A DNA stretch of 64,000 nucleotides from Catonia carolina (Eukaryota > Arthropoda > Insecta > Hemiptera > Achilidae): assembly GCA_035578175.1 (NCBI GenBank), contig JAQMRL010000005.1, positions 58,013,722-58,077,721 on the forward strand. Direction: 5' to 3'. How positions within the stretch are numbered: the first letter of the stretch is position 1; each line of letters opens with the position of its first letter. Below the pieces are notes generated by a model that worked only from the letters and a program-made list of their open reading frames with translations, was not told where the DNA came from and made no database searches. The position numbers and the translations under genes are program-made. Shown piece after piece: positions 1 through 10,307 of the stretch.

Positions 1-389
1 TTCAATATTTTCAAATTTATTCATTTTCCTTGGTCTACGGCTGCTTTTTCAGCTGCATACAGTAACCGGGTAGAGTTGTACTGTTATGTAGTGTCTCAAG
101 AGTCCCCATCCTTGAAATCCGTTTCGTGTTTACGCGTTCTTTGTAATACCAAAAGGACTAAATAATTACTTTATTTAAATAAATAAAATATTAAAGTTAA
201 TGAAAATTATTATAATGTAAAAAAACTGGTTTTCCTTAAAGAAAACTTGGAGAGTAAATAAAAAACAAATAATATACAAAAAAACACGTAAATAACACGC
301 AATACGCAGAACAGTTCAAACGTACACGTACTTCTGGATTTGTCCTGGATCTCCAATTTTTGAATTAATGTATTTTTTTTTATTCCTAA
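1..389. other. AT-rich sequence, nothing recognised
   Basis: No open frame, inverted repeat or member of the window's repeat families was seen before the SINE that begins near 390. Confidence 0.5.
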
Positions 390-699
390 TGTGTGTACGT
401 TGCAATCTGTTTAATTCGGAACAATAAGCAATCCCAGGATTCAATAAGTGAGGATGATGTGTATTACGTATACATGAGGTGCAGTCTTGTACAAGCCTAG
501 GATGACCATTTCTGAGAGAGTATAGTTAATTGAAACCCAACCATCAAAGTACAACGGTAACCACTGTCTAGTATTCAAATCTGTATAAAAGTAACTGTCG
601 TTACTAGGATTTGAACCAGGAATCTTCGTCTCCGAAAATCATATTTTAAACAGCTGACTCGCGGTGACGACTTTACCTGTAGACTAACCCAATGGGTCA
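390..699 (-). repeat. tRNA-headed SINE, type D (copy 1)
   Basis: On the minus strand a pol III style head starts near 699 with an A-box-like GGTTAGTCTACAGGTAAAG and a B box GGTTCAAATCC. It is followed by a body shared with copies at 3973, 46268 and 53844 and a fragment at 41642. The body includes a block that reads GAGAGAGTATAGTTAATTGA on the plus strand. It is a retroposed pol III repeat and is not a functional tRNA. Confidence 0.7.
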
Positions 700-994
700 A
701 TTAATGTAATTAAATTATTTTTTATGATACAGTTTGTTCTCGTAGTTTTAGGCTAACAAGTTTATTCTTTAATCTTTGTTCAGTAATAATAATAATTACT
801 ATAATTACTATTTATTTATATGGCCTCTTTATGTACCCTTTGAGCCATCTAGTTCCGTCACAAAGAAATTCCTACTTAAGCTTACAAGGAGATGACCTAA
901 ACTCGGTTTAAAAGCAATTGTCCAATTCAACTAGTGCCGGTTCCAGTTAGTTCGGATTATCGGGGTTGGAGAGTATTATATAGTTGTGAATAAT
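700..994. other. spacer, nothing recognised
   Basis: AT-rich spacer between a type D SINE and the first S-family copy. No supported feature. Confidence 0.4.
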
Positions 995-1355
995 GTTGTT
1001 TTGGTCATCACCTGAAAGGCTGGTTTGAACCACTAGAGGCTTTAATAATTAAAACAAGGAGTGATGTGGTTTACCATGCCTTCCTCACTGAGAGGTAAAG
1101 TATGCTTATCAGCATGTCAGGCCCTCAGAAAAGCATTTACTTTTCACCCTACAAACGAACACCTTTAATTTATTCCCACTGGATCTGGCTGTACAATGAA
1201 ATTCATTACTTTTAGAGGAGATAACTCTGACTAGTGTCTTTTACACCTCTACCTCTACTTCAGGTAATTGGCTGACCATATTATAATAAACAGAACTATT
1301 TTTGTAGCCCTAGATCGAGTGCCAAAAAATTAAACATTCCACCTGCCTGTTATGG
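995..1355 (-). repeat. S-family dispersed repeat (copy S1)
   Basis: Near full-length member of the commonest repeat here. Read on the plus strand it opens with GGTCATCACCTGAAAGGCTG, carries the shared block TATGCTTATCAGCATG, then GAGGAGATAACTCTGACTAG, and closes with CACCTGCCTGTTATG. Strand is assigned relative to copy S2. No terminal inverted repeat is seen, so the class is unknown. Confidence 0.8.
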
Positions 1356-1651
1356 ACAATGTTTCAATATATTCCAAAAATACAAAAAAAAAAGTAGAAG
1401 TATAGTAGAACCATCCGACACTAACATGCCGGATTATAAAATTACCGAATAATCAAGGTTATTTTTTTAAAAACCTGGTTTAAACAGAGGGATATAAATA
1501 GAAACTGCAGTTTTAACACACAAAATCGAATAATTGTTATTATTTACTCTATAAAAAAATTAAAAATTTATAGCACTAAAATAAAATTGTATTAAAAGTT
1601 AAATACATGCATTGCTTAAGGCCTGAAGTTTTAGGTTGATTTTAGGATATA

Positions 1652-1765
1652 AAACTCTGGTGTGAAACACTCACACGACATTATCTTGCTAATATAAATA
1701 ATAAACAATATAACTTATGTTTAATCATTAGTAAACAATATAAAATGAAAAATATAACTTACCTA
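1652..1765 (+). repeat. G-family fragment, left end
   Basis: Contains the G-family left-end signature GGTGTGAAACACTCACAC followed by a degenerate TTTCTCTTGCC block and TAATAAACAATATAAC, as at 41915 and 58732. The rest of the family is missing. Confidence 0.6.
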
Positions 1766-1866
1766 CTGGGTCTGGCTGTATAACCTCTTGACGGGTATTG
1801 ACACATTATGTTGACAGAAACCTTTGCTGCTCTCTTGTTGAATTATCATGTGTTATTCATATGTAC

Positions 1867-2241
1867 TGCCCACAATAGGGAGGCGGAGTGTTCAATTATT
1901 TGCACTCGATCTCTAGTTCTAGGACTACAAAAAATAGTTCTGTTTCTTATCACATGGTCACCCAATTATATAACTGAAAAATGTAAGAACAGAAGAGGTA
2001 GAGGTGTAAAAGACACTAGTCAAAGTTATTTTTTTTGAGAGTTATAAATTGCATTATACAGCTAGACCGTGTGGTGAATGAAGTGAAGATGTCATTTGCA
2101 GGATAGTAAATTTGTGCTTTTCAGAGAGCCTGGATGCTGATAAGCATACTTTTCAACTTATTGAGGAAGACAGTGGTAAACCACCTCACTCCTCGTTTTA
2201 GTTAGTAAAGAGTTTAGAGGTTCAAACCAGCCTTTCGGCAT
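1867..2241 (+). repeat. S-family dispersed repeat (copy S2)
   Basis: Full-length copy in the reference orientation. It starts near the degenerate CATAACAGGCAGGTGGAGTG end and finishes at GGTTCAAACCAGCC plus the GCTGATGACC-type end. A 76-residue open frame across 1808-2038 is only a shadow of the repeat. Confidence 0.8.
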
Positions 2242-2310
2242 ATTATGTATTTGCGTGTTTTTCAGTGAGGTTATGGTTAATATCAAAGCTAACTTGTCCC
2301 ACAAGAGGAT

Positions 2311-2498
2311 AATGAAATTCATTACTTTTAGAGGAGATAACTCTGACTAGTGTCTTTTACACCTGTACCTCTTCTGTTCTTAAATACTTCAGTCATATAA
2401 TTGACTGACCATGTGATAAGAAACAGAACTATTTTCTGTAGCCCTGGAATTACGAGATAAGAGTGAAAATTATTTAACACTCTACCTGCCTGTTATGG
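2311..2498 (-). repeat. S-family repeat, half copy (S3)
   Basis: Only the distal half is present, from GAAATTCATTACTTTTAG to CTGCCTGTTATG. It lies 70 bases from S2 in opposite orientation, so the two form an imperfect inverted pair. Confidence 0.75.
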
Positions 2499-2778
2499 GT
2501 AATATTGTTGATAATATATGAAAAAATATATGAGTAGAAGATTTGTTGGGAATTTAATGTAGCTTGCCGTTCTATGGATGTTCGAACGATTACTACTACT
2601 AGTATAGATCTATCGGTAATAATTGGTAATCGACATAATAGCAGAGGCAAGAGTAAACATAATTTCTTCAAGGGAGATAGAAGGAGTGGGTGACGTGGAG
2701 GGGAGCTGTGTGGAGTTATTGAAATTGAATAAGAGATAGATAATTGGTCTGTTATTATTGTTGTATGGCTGACCGAGA

Positions 2779-2794
2779 GGCCAGCCGGCTGGCC
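2779..2794. repeat. 16-bp perfect GC-rich palindrome
   Basis: GGCCAGCCGGCTGGCC reads the same on both strands and is directly followed by another GGCC. It stands out from the AT-rich surroundings. No function is assigned. Confidence 0.6.
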
Positions 2795-2799
2795 GGCCA

Positions 2800-3132
2800 C
2801 CTTTAGCTACTTTATCCCACGCTATATCTACTTCCTGCTAACTAATATCATCTATGTTGAATGCTGTGTATGCAGTTACTTGCATAGATGCACGCATTTC
2901 TTCTTCCCTCTTTATTACCATATATGGCTTACTATCTCCTCCGAACCTCTAGCACTATAAGGTGTTCAATAAGTTTATATTTAGTATAGCCAACATTTCT
3001 TAAACGATTTCCAACCGTATGTAGAGTTTGTCTAATTAAATCTAGCATAATGTATGAATTTCCGTTTATTATTCCGAGTATCCAGTCCTGTTCCGAGGCT
3101 TTGTGTTGTGCTTTGAATCCGTTTTTAACCAA
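2800..3132 (-). pseudogene. possible degraded coding relic, unidentified
   Basis: The minus strand has a 66-residue open stretch from 3132 (residues such as SEQDWILGIINGN and LIRQTLHTVGNRLRNVG). In a neighbouring frame a protein-like run follows (REEEMRASMQV, then QEVDIAWDKVAK) with stops between. The amino-acid mix looks coding and the location beside a LINE relic suggests retrotransposon origin. I recognise no domain, so this could still be chance. Confidence 0.22.
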
Positions 3133-3133
3133 C

Positions 3134-3312
3134 GTGTGGGGGATTAGCCCAACACGCTGGGTTGGAGTACTTCTTAGTCTGGCTCCTACCCTTTGACCTG
3201 TCCGGCTTGGGTGGCCCTACCAGTAGTTACACTACCGCCGGCATAGCTCGCAGGGTCATAGGAACACGCTAGCCCCTCCACCAACGACAAGGTCTTGTAC
3301 TCCCCAGGAGGG
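3134..3312 (+). mobile_element. possible 5' leader of an internally deleted LINE
   Basis: A comparatively GC-rich block, from GTGTGGGGGATTAGCCC to GACAAGGTCTTGTACTCCCC, abuts the LINE C-terminal frame that follows. It resembles non-coding leader sequence I associate with arthropod LINEs, but I cannot verify this. The junction near 3312 would then mark a large internal deletion. Confidence 0.3.
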
Positions 3313-3741
3313 GAGTATGGAGCAGAAAGCTGGGTTGCTTTGGACAAGCATAGGAGTAGAGCCACTGCGGCAGAAATGCGGTACCTCAGAAGAATAGTGG
3401 GCAGGAATAAGAGAGACCGAATCAGGAATGAAACAATAAGAGGGGACCTGGGGGTACGACCTGTGAATGCACTGATAGAAGAAAAACAATTGAAGTGGCT
3501 GGGACATGCTAGTAGAGCGGATGAATCGAAGAAAATAAAACAATTCCTGGAAGCAAAACCAGAAGGACGCCGACCGAGGGGCAGACCACGACAGAGCTAT
3601 CAAGAGTACATGGAGCGGTTGGGGGAGGCTCGAGGAAAAGACTGGCAGCAGATGAGGAATATGATGATGGACCGAGGTGTCTGGAGAGGATGGATCGAGG
3701 CGATGGCACACCCTACGCTGAGAGGCAGAAGGGGCAGATAA
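3313..3741 (+). pseudogene. non-LTR retrotransposon RT C-terminus (LINE relic)
   Basis: An open frame of about 140 residues matches the region after the catalytic palm of LINE reverse transcriptases: YGAESW, then TAAEMRYLRRIVGRNKRDR, IRNETIRGDLGV, EEKQLKWLGHASR, and a basic GRRPRGRPR segment before a Trp-rich end. The catalytic YADD/FADD region is absent, so it cannot act as a polymerase. The frame runs to a TAA that merges into a (GAA)n tail, as expected at a LINE 3' end with a simple-repeat tail. The apparent ATG start at 3295 lies in the leader-like block and is not a true start. The minus-strand frames overlapping this segment are shadows. Confidence 0.8.
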
Positions 3742-3762
3742 AGAAGAAGAAGAAGAAGAAGA
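3741..3762 (+). repeat. (GAA)n tail of LINE relic
   Basis: About seven GAA/AAG units directly follow the stop codon of the LINE fragment. The simplest reading is the retrotransposon 3' tail. Similar (TTC)n tracts stand at 29889-29914, 47328-47339 and 51429-51448. Confidence 0.7.
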
Positions 3763-3972
3763 TAATGTATGAATGCGCAGTAGCACACCTCATGGTTTTG
3801 GTAGGTGAAACATTGGTGTAGTAGGAGTACGGCGCGAAAAAGGATAGCTTAGCCCAAGTCAATCACGTTCCAACCTTTCTTTGGTCTGTTAACATTACTT
3901 GAACGGTGCACCTTACCCTTTACCAGTATTTTTCAAAAATATTGTAAAGACACGGAGCTTGGAACCGCACAA

Positions 3973-4277
3973 TATGTTGCAATCTGTTCAATTCAAGAAA
4001 AATAAGCAATCGCATGACCCAAGGAGATGAGAATGGTGCGTAAGACGTATAAATGAGGTGTAGTCTTGTACAGCCTCAGGCCGACCATTCCTGAGAGATT
4101 ATAGTTAATTAATCCCCAGCCATAAAAGTACATCGGTAGCCACTGTCAAGTTTTCAAGTCCATATAAAAAAGAACCACCTTTACTAGGATTGAAACAGGA
4201 ACCTTTATCTCCAAAAATCAGCTTATAAACAGCTGATTCGCGGCGACGACTTTACCAGTAGACCAACCCGGTGGGTT
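3973..4277 (-). repeat. tRNA-headed SINE, type D (copy 2)
   Basis: Head on the minus strand (TGGTCTACTGGTAAAGTCG, then a degenerate B box) and a body parallel to copy 1, including GACCATTCCTGAGAGATTAT and CACTGTCAAG on the plus strand. Nearly full length. Confidence 0.7.
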
Positions 4278-5246
4278 ATGGAAAGAATCTAACAATAATA
4301 AAATTTGCACTTCCTTCCTTATACCTACGCTATTGGTTGATGTAAAATTTTTATAACTTTATCTCACGCAATATCTTCATACGTATGCTACCTGTATTTT
4401 TAAATATACGAGTACTATCATTTTAACCTGGATTCGTTTAAAACGTTCAATGACCCTTTCTAGTAAAACCCACACAGAAAAGTAATATTTATAAAATATT
4501 TGCATATACTAAGCATTTTTCATGAATGGTAAAAACATTTTTTATTAAAGATACTACGGGTTAGACGCACACTACAGTAAAAAACCGCATTTCTTTTCTA
4601 AAAGATTACGTATAGCGATCGTTGAAATTGTTATTACACAACTCCGTTTATTCGAACTATTTGGGGCCGGGAACTGTTTGAATTATCCGAAAAATATGAT
4701 TAGTAATAAGAAAATAATCCAAAAAAACTAAATAGGAGGCTATTTAATTTAATTATTTCTCTTACAATCTACTCAAGAAAAAGTTAAATTAATTGAGCAA
4801 ATAATAAAATACCACGTTTTAATAATTGATAACTAGTCTATGGTCTAGTAGTTATTAGCAAAATTATACTATGCTTAATCTAAAATAAATTTAACACCCC
4901 ACTGTAACAATACATGTTGGAATGTAATATTAGTGTTTTGGTACAAATAAATTTTTCTCAACTACAGAATTGTATTTTATTACTAAAAAATTTTCACGGC
5001 TGAAATACATGTAGGCTATATATAATTAATGGAATCTTAACATATAAATCTTACACAAATTTTGAAGAAATGAAATTGCAGATTATAGATTTTTTATATA
5101 CAATATGTAGCTAAACCTTATTTACGATGGCATAGAATCTGTTTTTAAATATATTTTATTGTTGTCATAAAATCTATATAAAATGTAGATATAATGGAAA
5201 ATGTAAATGATTGTTGTGAAAATGTAGATATACATTCCTGTGATTG
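4278..5246. other. AT-rich sequence, nothing firm
   Basis: No frame or repeat family was recognised. TTTGAATTATCCGAAAA near 4677 and TTCGGATTAGCGAGAAT near 5673 recall pogo/Tigger-type ends, but no matching terminal pair could be built. Confidence 0.4.
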
Positions 5247-5404
5247 ATTTTTTTTATGTCCGACTGTTATGAAATTACTGCTAATACAGACGGTGAGATG
5301 AATATAGATGAAGATGAGTGATGAAAAAGTCCAGACCCGACCGGGAATCGAACCCGGGACTCCGACGTAAAAGTCAATTGCGCTAACCACAACGCCATCG
5401 GGCA
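5247..5404 (-). repeat. tRNA-headed SINE, type 1 (copy a)
   Basis: On the minus strand the head runs GCCCGATGGCGTTGTGGTTAG (A-box region), GGGTTCGATTCCCGG (B box) and TCTGGAC. The body ends with the type 1 tail motif GTCTGTATTAGCAG and CAGTCGGACATAAAA plus an A-rich end. The nearby minus-strand open frame is a shadow. Confidence 0.8.
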
Positions 5405-6420
5405 GGCCGATAGTTTATTGGTAATCAACTAGAATAAATTTTATCAGTTTTACCAGTAAGCGATTCGTATTGTAATTCTTACAGTAAGAACTTAGTTATG
5501 TTAGTTTTTTATTCTTAACTACATTGATTACAATTTTTTAAACTTAATTTATGTTTAAAAGCCTACTAAAAATATTTTTCAATATAAAATTACTTATTTT
5601 CTATTTTAATCATGTTTTGTGTGCAAAAAGCATGGTAAAAATTGTATAAATCAGTTCGGAATATTCGAAATTTCGGATTAGCGAGAATATTGTGTTGATT
5701 TTTACTTATAAATAAATTAGGATTACTGGCTTCTAAAATAAGTAATCCTTATCGGCCGATTAAAATCAACAGATTTTTGAGTGTTTCAGTGTGCGACTGG
5801 TCTAAAGAAATATATTTAACTTAAAAGTTGATTTGAGTTTAAAAAAAATTAAATATATTTGAATGATAGCTTTATACATGTTACATATCGATATAATTAA
5901 AACAATGTGCAAATACAAAATTTTGAATTTCATTAGCATATCAAAAATCTTTTATCCACATTTAAATTCAGTAATAAATTATTTTTATTTATTTATTAAT
6001 GTAATAAGTTATGTATCTAAAATATTCGCACTCAATCATATACAGTAAAATATATTTTTACTAAGCCGGAAATACATTAAAAAATAAAAGAAACATTCAA
6101 GAAATGAATCTTCTGTTATGGTTCGACCATATTAAGATTTACGTTTGTAAGAAATTTTATAGTCGGTCTTTTGTGTATTGGTAACCAAAATTGAATTTTT
6201 ATAATTAATTATTCATTCCTTAAACATTATGATGATGTTCCGTAAACTATTATAATTTTGGAGAAGTAGGTTGTGCAGTTTGGGGGACAAGTAAAAAAAT
6301 AGCTTTGGAATAGCGTATTTGTAGCCTTTTGCAAAGGAATTAATATGCTTGTTCGTAAAAATGTCTGAAATTACTACTTGAAAAGGACAAAAATGATAAC
6401 GAATAGATTAAGGCAAATAT
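5405..6420. other. AT-rich sequence, nothing recognised
   Basis: Long A/T runs and short chance frames only. No supported feature before the retrotransposon relic at 6430. Confidence 0.4.
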
Positions 6421-6429
6421 TTTTTTGTT

Positions 6430-7175
6430 TAACTTAGATTATTAATTTATTCACATTTGTACAAAATACAACCAGTGAATGTGATGTTATTTACAAAAAC
6501 AAAATGGCGTTATGACATTAAGGAGACCGCCAATCAATAGTGCCACTTCAACGGTGGATTAATCTTGAATGACAAATTGTTTGAATTAACATCTGTGCTA
6601 TGATATCTCTCCATCGTCGTTTTAGTCTGCGTTGGGGATTTCCAGGTAAGTTTGGGGATTCCAGCGTTCTAATGAGATGATTTTTATGATACTCACGTTT
6701 GCGTTTGAATCGAGAATAGATGTGATAAAATGTATCGTCAATGTATGGAACACGTAAATCGTTGTGCAATGTCTGATTAGTAACGTAAGGGTGTATCAGT
6801 TATTTGTCTAAGTAATTTGGATTGAAATCGTTGTAGAGTGGAATGTTTTGCTGCGCTGTAAATTTGGCCACCATAAGTCCAAATCAGTTTCAGAAAAGAT
6901 TTATATTGGCGTACTTGTAGTTTTAACTGAAGTGGGAATTTTGATTGTCGCAATATCAAGGAATATAGATGTTTTCGTCTGTCATCCAGAGTCTGCCGTT
7001 TTATTTGAACTTGTCTATTCCAGGTCAAGCGTCCGTCAATGTACAGGCCGAGATATCGAATTGAATCGGTTTGCGGAAGTGGTTGACCGCGCAAGAAAAC
7101 AGTGGACAGCTTTGTTTCATGAGAGTAAAAGTACTCTGCATTGTTTATGTAGCATTCACCTTTATACGCCAATTA
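6430..7175 (-). pseudogene. Jockey-type retrotransposon, RT C-terminal relic
   Basis: Minus strand. The first block (7170-6777) shows RYLGLYIDGRLTW, the stretch after the palm of Jockey-type reverse transcriptases, then IWTYGGQIYSAA and LQRFQSKLLRQITDTP. The frame then breaks by one extra base near 6778: reading one base over gives PYVTNQTLHNDLRVPYID, which continues as a second block (6769-6548) ending NPQRRLKRRW. After the stop an A-rich stretch near 6430 may be the 3' tail. The palm domain is missing. The 5' limit coincides with the TTAA at 7176, so the piggyBac-like element now abuts or truncates it. The start reported by a simple frame caller is a TTG and is not a real initiator. Confidence 0.8.
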
Positions 7176-7179
7176 TTAA

Positions 7180-8012
7180 CCCTAGAGCCAGCAACCGTCG
7201 ATTTTGAGACGATGTTACCGCTTTTTGAACCGGTCGCATCACAAAATCGAATTTGTTTCATAGCGTTGAAATGTTGTCGTTTTAGTTTTAAATTCATCTA
7301 CAGACAGCGTTGCTGTTTTGTGCAATAGTTTAGTAATATACATATATCGTAAATTTTAAGTATAATGCAATAGATTTAGTTGCATATTCTGACTGTGTTT
7401 CTCTGTTGAAACTACGCTATCCTAGAGCTGAATTTGGTTATTTATTGGTTTACATGATGTGTTTTGTATATATTTTCTTCAAGTTTGAACATAGAATCTT
7501 TTTTTTGTTTTATTTTGAAATCATGTATAATAAAGTACTTTACGTACACTACAATAGTTTTAGTTGCATATTCTGCCTGTGTTTCTCTGTTGAAACCACG
7601 CTATCCTAAAGCTGAATTTGGTTATTTTTGGTTTACATGTTTTTGTATATATTTTTTTTAATTTGAACATAGAATTTTTTTTTGTTTTATTTTGTAATAA
7701 AGATTATAAGTAACGATTCCTATGTAATGAATTTTGAAAGTAGAGTACAAGAAAGTTTTTAACAGTAGTGTCATCTGAAATTTTAGAAAAATATTTGTCT
7801 AAAAATTATTTTCAAATAGCTTCAGCATTTCTGTCAGATTAAAATTTCAATAATGTATTTAATCTATTTTTTTAAGTTTTCTTGTTATTTGATACGTCAC
7901 GTGATAAGGTCTGTGATTTATAGCAAACTTTCAATGATTTCTTTACGGTACGGTGACCCATATGCTAGAAATTCTCTGCCGGTCTAGAAAAATGTTATTG
8001 CCGGCTACAGGG
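7180..8012 (+). mobile_element. piggyBac-like non-autonomous element, left copy
   Basis: 833 bp flanked exactly by TTAA (7176-7179 and 8013-8016). The ends are CCCTAGAGCCAGCAA on the left and, read inward from the right, CCCTGTAGCCGGCAA. A TTAA target plus CCCTA-type termini is the piggyBac signature. There is no transposase frame. The interior contains a tandem duplication with a 184-bp period. A second copy of the same element lies in inverted orientation at 8308-8971. Confidence 0.75.
7345..7700 (+). repeat. 184-bp tandem duplication inside the left piggyBac-like copy
   Basis: TTAGTTGCATATTCTG occurs at 7376 and again at 7560. Both are followed by TGTTTCTCTGTTGAAAC, CGCTATCCTA and a GAACATAGAAT T-rich block. 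The sister element at 8308-8971 has the unit once. The small open frames here (7406-7661) are products of the duplicated T-rich sequence. Confidence 0.7.
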
Positions 8013-8016
8013 TTAA

Positions 8017-8044
8017 ACCATGTGTCAAATTGTTCACATGGTGT
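8017..8044. repeat. short hairpin beside the TTAA site
   Basis: ACCATGTG, a 12-base loop, then CACATGGT: a perfect 8-bp stem starting right after the right-hand TTAA duplication of the left element. Confidence 0.5.
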
Positions 8045-8307
8045 TGTAAATTTTGGGTAGTTTCAATGCAACTTTTTGAAGCTGCTAAAATGACAAATAT
8101 TCTAAAAAATAACGCTAAGGATTTTGGATTTTAGGGACAATATAGAATATCGAAAAAATCTTAGTAAAATATAAGTAGTCGTTTTTTAATCAAAAGCGAA
8201 AAATTTTACAATGGCTTATTCCCACGGAGTTAGTTAATTAATACCAGTACTCTGAAGACATACGTGAGTTGTCCTGTGTATTACTGTACAAAGTAAATGT
8301 TACTTAA

Positions 8308-8971
8308 CCCTATAGCCGGCAATAACATTTTTCTAGACTGGCAGAGAATTTCTAGCTTATGGGTCACCGAACCGTAAAGAAATCATTAAAAATTTGCTAC
8401 AAATCACAAACCTTATTAGGTGACCTATCAAAATAACAAGAAAACTTAAGAAAATAGAATAAATACTTTTTTGAAATTTTAATCTGACAGTTAGAGATGC
8501 TGAAGTTATTTGAAAATAATTTTTAGACAAATATTTTTCTAAAATTTCAAATGACACTACTGTTTAAAAATTTATTATGCTCTATTTTCAAAATTGATTA
8601 CATATAAATCGTTACTTATAATGTTGATTTAAAAATAAAACAAAAAAAATATTTCATGTTCAAAACTGAAGAAAATATACACAAAAACACACCATGCAAA
8701 CCAAGAAATAACCAAACTCAGTTCTAGGATAGCGTTATTTCAACAAAGATACACAGGCAGAATACACAACTAAAACTACTGTATTGTACTACGTAAAAAT
8801 TTACTTTAGGCTATACATTACTTAACTTAAAACAGCAACGCTGTCTGTAGATGAATTATTTAAAACTAAAACTACAACATTGCAATGCTATGAAGCAAAT
8901 ACGATTTTGCGACGCGACTAGTTCAAGAAGTGGTAACATCGTCTCAAAATCGACGATTGGCGGTTCTAGGG
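8308..8971 (-). mobile_element. piggyBac-like non-autonomous element, right copy
   Basis: 664 bp, the same family as the element at 7180 but reversed. TTAA stands at 8304-8307. The other flank at 8972-8975 reads GTAA, one substitution away from TTAA. Terminal sequences are CCCTATAGCCGGCAATAAC and, inward from the right, CCCTAGAACCGCC. It has no coding capacity and lacks the 184-bp duplication of its neighbour. Confidence 0.7.
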
Positions 8972-9057
8972 GTAATGAATCATGTCATCTGTTGTTGTAA
9001 ATCATAAAATACAAATCTTGACATAGCTTGATGATGGGAGTAGCTACATGAAATTTG

Positions 9058-9093
9058 ATAGAGAGAGATAAAGAAAGAAAGAGAGAGAGAGAG
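9058..9093. repeat. (GA)n-rich simple sequence
   Basis: GAGAGAGA and AAAGAAAG units followed by a pure GA run. It accounts for the Ser/Leu-rich minus-strand frame here. Confidence 0.6.
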
Positions 9094-9320
9094 TAAGAGC
9101 TGAAGGAAAAATGCAGTGAGTGGGTCATTAGAAGAGGAGAAATTGGGGCTTCTTCAAGACTTGTCAGGAAACTCACTTTGAAAGATCCGAAAGAATATAC
9201 GAGTTTATTTTAAATGAGTGACTTAAAATTTTGAAATTAAATCGAAATTCCAATTTAGCTGCTCATTTTCGCCTGACAACTTCACCCTAACTGCTGAACA
9301 TCCGTTTCTAAAAATAGCTT

Positions 9321-9686
9321 GTTGTTTAGGTCAACACCCAAATGGCTGGTTTGAACCTCTAGAGGTTTTACTTAGTAAAACAAGGAGTAAGGTAGTTTAT
9401 TATTGCCTTCCTCTCTGAGAACAAAAGTACATGCTTATCAGCATGCCAGGCCCTCCAAAAAGCATCTACTCTGTACTCTGCAAACGTCACCTTCACTTCA
9501 TTCAACACAGGGACTGGCTGTATAATGAAATTCATTACTCTCAGAGGAGATAACTGTGAATAGTGTCTTTTACACATCTACCTCTTCTGTTCTTAAATAG
9601 TTCAGTCATATAATTGGCTGTCCAAGTGATAAGAAACAGAATTATTTTTGTAGCCTTGGATTTAGCAGATGGAGTCCAAATAATTA
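9321..9686 (-). repeat. S-family dispersed repeat (copy S4)
   Basis: Near full-length, opening GTTGTTTAGGTCAACACC then GGCTGGTTTGAACCTC on the plus strand, with the internal GAGGAGATAACTGTGA block. Its minus strand keeps the recurring family frame (NEVKVTFAEYRVDAF, HADKH). Confidence 0.8.
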
Positions 9687-9812
9687 TATCTAATATATAA
9701 TTAGTATATATTATATAATTAATAATTAATAGAATTATATAATTAAAGAATTATATAATTCAGATATATAATTATATCTGCTAGTCAACTAGCAGCTAGT
9801 ACTTGCACCGTG
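9687..9812. repeat. AT-rich palindrome cluster
   Basis: Nested short palindromes: AGATATATAATTATATCT near 9762, several AATTATATAATT units, then CTAGTCAACTAG and AGCTAG. It directly follows S4, so it may be replication-slippage debris at a repeat end. Confidence 0.55.
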
Positions 9813-10199
9813 GGAATAGGTATTTACAGTATGTAATCATTGAATTTTAACTTATAATAATTTGCCGAACCTATAATAACTTGATTATCCTCGACTATCC
9901 TAAGGTACAGTTAATTTGGCCAGACTGTAATAATGGAAGAGTGATAAAAAGATACTAGTGGTAAGATAAGGGAACACTTTTAGAGATGTTGTACTCTTAC
10001 ATTAGCAGATTATGATAGAAATCTTAATCTGGAGAGAAGTCGTCGTTACTTAGCACTTGCTGAGACTGGCGCTTATCTTTATCTCGTTGAATGTTTGAAC
10101 ATGTCCGTGTATATGTGTTTGTTCATTCCTTACCTTTCTAACGGAGATTGAATGAAAACAAATATAATATACTTCTGAGAAATACGACCTTTTAAATAT
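9813..10199. other. spacer, nothing recognised
   Basis: No frame, repeat family or inverted repeat was seen in this stretch. Confidence 0.4.
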
Positions 10200-10307
10200 A
10201 TTTAAACTAACTAACAGCAATAGAACAAATCAACTTGTTAAAAGAACGAGCAGAAAAAACAGGACAACAGATTTCCTTCGAGAAAACTAAATATACATAA
10301 CGAACAT
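10200..10307 (+). pseudogene. LINE RT fragment, 5' part of a split element
   Basis: The plus strand reads QINLLKERAEKTGQQISFEK, typical of the stretch after the FADD/YADD motif in LINE reverse transcriptases. It stops at the 17-bp repeat ATATACATAACGAACAT (10291-10307) and resumes at the second copy of that repeat at 13155. The upstream palm domain is not visible. Confidence 0.7.

Noticed and set aside
4640..5700. Pogo/Tigger-type element suggested by ATTATCCGAAAA and TTTCGGATTAGCG
   Set aside because: The two motifs do not extend into matching terminal repeats and no TA boundaries could be fixed.
7176..8100. Continuation of the Jockey-type relic on the far side of the left piggyBac-like element
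   Set aside because: No reading frame of the minus strand beyond 8016 gives RT-like sequence, so interruption of a longer relic could not be shown.
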